Source: Strigops habroptila (Eukaryota > Chordata > Aves > Psittaciformes > Psittacidae). Taken from it: a stretch of DNA of 64,000 nt. The stretch lies in contig NC_044282.2 in assembly GCF_004027225.2 (NCBI RefSeq), positions 64,097,725-64,161,724 on the forward strand, read 5' to 3'. Below, piece after piece: positions 61,171-64,000 of this stretch. Under the pieces are notes generated by a model. It saw nothing but the letters and a program-made list of their open reading frames with translations, did no database searches and was not told the DNA's origin. The position numbers were made by a program, and so were the translations under genes. The stretch's first letter is position 1. Each line of letters begins with the position of its first letter.

Positions 61171-63354
61171 CTTTTAAATTCTGTTTGAGAAGACTTCATA
61201 CTGCTGCATACAAATACTTCATGTTAGGAAGTCCACAAGGAAGGCATGTCTGTGTAATTTAATCCAGGGGCCAGAAGCAGAGTGAGCCCCTCAGTGAACT
61301 CATGTTGGGCCAGAAAACACATTTGTTACACGTAGTCCCGCAAACACTGGCAGCCAAAGCATAGAATGTTTAGGAAGCTGTACCCAGGATTGACAAACAT
61401 GCTGACATCTGGAAAGGGGGCTTCAGGACTCCCAAATCTCATTCAACGCCAGCACATTTGTGGAGGCAATCTACTTCTGTCTTCAAAGTTAGATGCTTAG
61501 ATTTTGCAGTTTCAACGTAGAAGAAAAACCACAAAACAACAATCTCTTCCTTAGCACGTGTAAATTGCTGAAAGCAATCTAAGAAAAAGATGCAATTTTT
61601 AATGAAGCCACATGTCTCTGCAGACTTGCCTTGTTCCATGTCCAAATGCTGCTTTCCAAATGTCACTTGTCTGTATCTGCACTATGTACCTTGTCCCTTG
61701 GCAGCAGCTATGTGTTGAACTCCTGCCTTTGGGGTGTCAAGGACGGCTGGTCATTGGTGTGCTTTGGAAAGCTTGTTGAACAGTTGTGGCTCCATCCCCA
61801 CATTTGAGCTTTTTTATTACGCTATCATCTTCTGCAAACTGGATTTATAACAGTAAATAAAACATTAAGGACCCAAATTCTGGTGATGCCAGGTTTGTAA
61901 CTACTTGACTACCCTGAGGACGTGCCTATGGGTGGATTTACCAGGCAAGCTACCCTGAAAAATGTCTATTCCCTTTTGTGATGTGCTTTACAAAGGCAAC
62001 TAAATCAGAACATCTATTATGGAGCAGAGGGGTAAACGTAATCTTTTATGCAGGTTTTCAACATTTCTACACATCAATGTGTCTTTTATTCCCCAAAGCA
62101 CAATGTGAGATCTTTTTAGAGTAGAAAATTCTGTTTAATGTGTCTCACAATGTATTTGAAGTCCAGCACAGAAACTCTTTCCTCATGCTCAGCTCTGACT
62201 AAATCTGCCTTGGTTTCTCAGGAGAAATGCTTGCTAGGAAGGAGAGAGCACTCTGAGCTCTCCTTTGATATACTGATGAAATCATTGCTGCGTTTTGTAT
62301 TCCAGCAGGCATGCCACTGTGCTTTATTTATATTTTTAATGCAATGCCATTTTATATGTATCAAAACTAGCAATGAAATTAATATACGGTATATAAATGC
62401 ATTATAGAAAAAGAACTCTGGCAGCTGCTTTAGAGAGATGATTAAAATTTAAAAGGCAATTTGCCAGTAGGAGAAAACAAAATAAACTCATTATTTACTA
62501 TGGCTACACCCCTAATGGAGTGTGGAAATGATTTTATTAATGTTTTTGGTACTTCAGAGGGTGGTGGGTTTTGTTCTTGACAACTAGGAAAGATTTGCTG
62601 CTTTACAGGAAAGATGATTGCTCCAAAAGTTAACACTTTCTGTTGCAAACCCAGTTGCTCTGGCAACTGCTTTCCATCCAGAAGATAATGTTCAAGAAAC
62701 AATTTTCTTCCTCCATTTTGGGCCAATATACTTGTAAGTCAACTTGGTTTACTCCTTTGGATGCTTGTGGTGCTTTTTCTAGAAAGAAGTCTGTGCAGAG
62801 TTATTGGTCCACCAGGTCATTGGAGCTTCGCAAGAAGTGCACAGCAAAGGCTTTGGCTAACTTCTAAAAAAGGTCCTTGGACATTTCGAAGTCTGGAAGG
62901 TACCAATATCATAAGTTACAGAAAACAGGAGGATCTTTTTCAAAGTCCTAGTGGAACAGGCACAGGACATAAAAACTATTCACAAAGCATTTATCTCTGT
63001 GACCTGCCCCTTCTCAGCCAGACCTTTATATCCCTCAGTCATTTCCTTACCAGACTGAAAGCTAGGACTTTCCTGTGAAACACTTGTAAGGCCATTGCAA
63101 GTCCCACTCCTTAAAACCTTCAACAACAAGTTGTTGAAACCACTCATCTCTGTATTTCAGAGACTTTTTGAGACTTTCAGAGCTTTATTTATAATGACAT
63201 TCCCAGTACAAGCTTACCTTACCTAGAATTACCCCTTTAAATCAACTGGGCTTCAGACCGCCCCACACTCTAAGCTGTTGACCTGGTAAAGATCATCTGG
63301 CACTTCAAACAGCAAAGAGAAAATGTACCCATGGGAGATGTGGCCACTTGTGAT

Positions 63355-63385
63355 TATTTTTTATTTATTTTATTTTTTTTTTAAA
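63355..63385. repeat. T-rich / (TTTA)n tract
   Basis: 'ttttttatttattttatt' continues into a run of T and then 'aaa'. It is low-complexity sequence. Confidence 0.85.
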
Positions 63386-64000
63386 TTGACTTAGCACGAA
63401 GGGAAATAACAGCGATTTTCTTTTGACAAAGAAATAACCTTTAGGTTTTGTTAATTGGATAGCAAGGAAATAAAGACCTGAGATGTGTTAATTGGTTGTG
63501 TTGAGATGTCTATTGACTGATCAATTAGGATGTCATCGCAAGAGGTTGCTTTTGTAAGATGATTGTAGGGCTGGACTGTTTTGATGGAGAGATTTTTGGA
63601 GTCTTTTACTAGTGAAGGTAACTGTTCCCTGAGTAAGGTAAGTATAAATGTTGAAACAGTGGAAGATAGTGCCCTGGATAGCCCTTGGGATATATATCTC
63701 TGCTGTGTGTTAAGTGTATGCGTGAATGAGATCAATCTCACTTCATTTTGCCTAGCTGTCTGTTTTACTTTTTGCAGGAGGTTGTGAGTACAAAAGAGAT
63801 AACAAGGCCTTGTGTTGTAAGAACAGATCTTTAATCTTGCTAATCAAAGGATATTAGTGATGCCTTCTGCTTTTGCATATGGCTCTTTGTAATAATTTTA
63901 GTAGAGCAAAAACCACAACTGTAGCTAGGTCTTCTTTTTTCAAGCTAATCTGGCTGTCAGCAGGTGTATCTTATAATTAAATATGACTTTGGTCTATTCT

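Larger units (their letters stand above)
58813..64000. other. Unannotated sequence with T-rich tracts
   Basis: This is about 5.2 kb with no recognised gene. It holds T-rich low-complexity tracts at 59205-59217, 59261-59278 (TTTGC units), 59336-59348, 61092-61153 and 63355-63385. The 148-codon minus-strand frame at 60244-60690 has no known domain and lies at chance length. Confidence 0.5.

Overview
The window looks like a piece of a bird nuclear genome. The evidence is its repeat content: several copies of the CR1 non-LTR retrotransposon (LINE), including the characteristic avian CR1 3' tails built on 'atcatagaat' or 'attct' units. The rest is AT-rich, CpG-poor sequence with many short poly-A/T and T/G-rich tracts. 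I cannot name the species from the sequence.

I found no host protein-coding gene, rRNA, tRNA or CRISPR array. Open frames reach only about 150 codons, roughly what chance gives in 64 kb. None carries a domain I recognise outside CR1 sequence, and the window is best read as intergenic or intronic DNA. An exon of a large gene, or a lncRNA, could still be hidden here, because short exons cannot be called without alignment or RNA data.

Layout: 1-33 kb is mostly anonymous unique sequence. It holds a short CR1 tail (2275-2341), an ancient amniote CR1-like scrap (about 8510), two tandem duplications (9.2 and 10.6 kb), a poly-A/poly-G tract (12.48 kb), a CR1 3' fragment (19.35-19.59 kb) and several simple repeats. 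The 33-41 kb stretch holds minus-strand CR1 pieces: the ORF1/ORF2 junction with endonuclease (33.19-33.79 kb), a bare 3' tail (38.0 kb), and a 3' tail plus endonuclease fragment (39.99-40.64 kb). At 47.35-48.86 kb lies a rearranged CR1 composite with three blocks in alternating orientation. At 55.99-57.46 kb is the longest CR1 copy, plus strand, with reverse transcriptase and 3' UTR. An older CR1 3' end follows at 58.65-58.81 kb.

All CR1 copies are 5'-truncated or internally deleted and carry frameshifts and stops, so none is autonomous. The most noteworthy structures are the alternating-orientation CR1 at 47-49 kb and a perfect 15-bp inverted repeat with a 4-nt loop at 43.8 kb. I see no convincing sign of an undescribed biological system.
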